Positions 62,121 to 64,000 of a stretch of DNA of 64,000 bases are shown here, piece by piece. Source of the DNA: Heliocidaris tuberculata (taxonomy: Eukaryota; Echinodermata; Echinoidea; Camarodonta; Echinometridae); the NCBI GenBank assembly GCA_025618425.1, contig CM046832.1, positions 68,555,707 through 68,619,706 on the forward strand, written 5' to 3'. The stretch's first letter is position 1. Every line of letters starts with the position of its first letter. A program made the translations under genes and the position numbers. The notes below the pieces were generated by a model. It had not been told where the DNA came from. It worked only from the letters and a program-made list of their open reading frames with translations, and did not search any database.

Positions 62121-62172
62121 TGTGTGTATGTGTGCGGAGAGAGGCAGAGACAGAGAGAGAGAGAGAGAGAGG
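62076..62172. repeat. (GA)n and (GT)n microsatellite
   Basis: GA repeats, a short GT run (62118-62134), and GA repeats again. A G run lies at about 62265-62282. Confidence 0.95.
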
Positions 62173-62541
62173 TGGGGTTGTTCATGCCTGCCTTCTTTAG
62201 AGCCAGCAGCGTATTCACCTAAGTCCACACTCCTCTTGATGGAGAAAGAAAGGGAGGAGGAGGAGGGGGGGGGGGGGGGGGGTCGTGTTCGTGCTTCTTT
62301 TCTCTTTTCTCTGGAGACATCAATGTATTCACCTTAATTCTTATTTCACTCGAGGGAGAGACTCTTATTTTCGCCTGGAATCGCATAACGTGATTTGTTT
62401 CTACTCGAGTAATCTATCGAATACGTTAAGCATCTCCGAAGAGAATTTGATGAATCTTGACAAGAAGACATAACATTCAAATGAATGAACTTGAAACGAA
62501 CTTCATCTAAAAGAAATCGGAGGAAACCCCTTTTCACCCTG

Positions 62542-62548
<7 letters not shown>

Positions 62549-62575
<27 letters not shown>

Positions 62576-62576
62576 C
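62549..62576. repeat. (CT)n microsatellite
   Basis: About 14 CT units, one of the few pyrimidine-oriented arrays in the window. Confidence 0.93.
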
Positions 62577-63229
62577 CATCTTCCTTTTCCCCTCTCTTTC
62601 CCGTGCTCTTCCTCTTTTTAATTTTCTTTTTACTCTTCTCTCTTTCTATCTCGCTTTCCCACGACCCTAATCTTCTTCGTACTTCTCTGTCTATCTATTT
62701 TCCATGCTCTGTCTGTGTCTCTTTATCTCCCTACCTCTCGTTGTAAATCTAAATATGTTCCTGCCTTTTCCACCTGTATTGGAATCCGGTCTCTTGCCTT
62801 TTGTTAGCGGTGAGGGGGATGGCCTCCTTCCATTAAATGGTTGTTATATGGAGATTGGGACCTTAGGATGGTATAAATGTCAGCTATGTTCGCAGATGTT
62901 CCTATACCATTGACGCTAATATCTGCGTAATGGCTCCCATCAGTAAGGATATTCTAGGAGAGAGCAGATGCTTCCTTAACATTTCTATCAATAAATCACT
63001 CGATCTTAATATTTCACATATTGATGGAACCAGTATAACAACATTCTCATTTCTCCTCTCCCATTGGTCACTACAGTTATTCCCGCTAGAAATTCACTGC
63101 GATGGCATGCGTTTGAATGGATTTTGCAAATTTCAAGGAACGCTTTCACTGTAAGGGCAACCTCGGTCAATCTATCCAGATAATGGATTAATGATGTTTC
63201 TCTTTCAGTAGTTACGCATTTGCAAAATA

Positions 63230-63231
<2 letters not shown>
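62577..63231. other. Non-coding DNA, no gene seen
   Basis: A pyrimidine-rich start passes into AT-rich sequence. No gene recognised. Confidence 0.55.

Positions 63232-63289
<58 letters not shown>
63232..63289. repeat. (TA)n microsatellite
   Basis: About 28 TA units. Confidence 0.95.
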
Positions 63290-63291
<2 letters not shown>

Positions 63292-64000
63292 AAATAAAAA
63301 TAAGATGAAAATGAATGCACCGTCTTTCATTTTTTTGGTCACATAGATTCGATTATAATTTGTTGTGATTATACGTTATGGATTTATTATGGGTGTTCAT
63401 CACGGGGCCTTATGTTTGATACGGAGAGTGGATGTTGATAAGTCATTCTTGCAAATTAGCCCTCACCTTTTGAAAGTTTAAACTCACACATTTTGAAACA
63501 CCTTAGTTATACAAGAATTGTAATGGTATAGCTGCTAACTTTTTTTGAAAGATAAAATGTAAATAAAGAAAATTTTGAAAGGAATTATGCAGTAAAAAAC
63601 ATAATTAAGAAAAAGAAGAAGAAATGTGTGACATGTTGTGATGTGATTATCATCAGTAGGCATTTATACCAACTGAGACACCACGTTTTGCTCAACTGAG
63701 CATACTGTTTGTGTTGTGGTGGAGGGGGGGGGGGTGATTCTTTACTTGTATTTTTGTATGCACTCCTTGTTTATAACGGCAATACAAAACTTATATATAA
63801 TATTTTTCATTATTTACTTTTTTGAAGTTGCAAAAACGACAAAATTTGACACGAACAAGAAGATTGAATGAAAGTCGGTGTTAAATTCAGGTATTCAAAT
63901 CCCCATCAAATAGCTTGTTAGGTTGTGTATATCCCACAGATGAACCGGGTTACAACATATGAAACTTACTATTACCGTACGTGGCCTTTAAAATACAATG
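63290..64000. other. Non-coding DNA to the window edge
   Basis: AT-rich with a short poly-G run near 63724-63734. No gene recognised. Confidence 0.55.

Overview
The window is eukaryotic, non-coding and rich in repeats. It is AT-rich and full of microsatellites (GA, CA, TA, AAT, ACT) and long poly-G tracts. It carries two full-scale non-LTR retrotransposons, DNA-transposon remnants (mariner-type and hAT-type) and tRNA-derived repeats. This mixture fits a marine invertebrate; a sea-urchin-like deuterostome is my best guess, inferred only from general repeat style. I recognise no host protein-coding gene, so the window is probably intergenic or lies inside large introns.

Layout. 1-2060: AT-rich DNA with a possible hAT end near 649 and, between 1265 and 2052, six exact copies of the 16-mer TGTCCCGTCTGTCACG in otherwise unlike sequence. 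2061-11850: apparently unique DNA with GA and poly-G tracts. 11854-16340: LINE 1, a 5'-truncated CR1/L2-group-like element with an ORF1 remnant, then endonuclease, reverse transcriptase and C-terminal region in four frames, ending in an (AAATC)n tail. 16749-22429: an inverted-repeat, palindrome-rich DNA element split by LINE 2. LINE 2 (about 17114-22135) is nearly intact. Its ORF1 and ORF2 lie in one frame separated by a single TAG, with one further in-frame TGA inside ORF2. 22430-25865: unique-looking. 25866-26789: a mariner-type element with perfect 31-bp terminal inverted repeats and a transposase C-terminal remnant. 26790-36520: unique-looking DNA, GA-rich around 27.3-27.9 kb. 36523-37660: a 30-bp minisatellite interrupted by CA/TA repeats, with a palindromic repeat end at 37318. 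41969-42905: hAT-type MITEs, one of which sits inside a tRNA-bearing inverted-arm repeat. 44182-44530 and 47400-47890: very long ACT and AAT arrays, the latter apparently the expanded tail of a tRNA-derived SINE. 52640-53475: two tandem units of the tRNA-bearing repeat, each with a foldable tRNA-Arg(TCT)-like sequence, closed by an inverted arm. 58084-59640: two more SINE copies. 62.0-63.3 kb: GA, CT and TA microsatellites.

The genes that can be read are all transposon genes. The ORF1 proteins are L1-type RNA chaperones; the ORF2 proteins are endonuclease plus reverse transcriptase for target-primed reverse transcription. The short repeats (SINEs, MITEs) must depend on proteins supplied elsewhere. 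The most unusual items are the exact 16-mer array near the left edge, the in-frame ORF1-TAG-ORF2 layout of LINE 2, and the tRNA-bearing repeat whose inverted arms are more alike within a locus than between loci.
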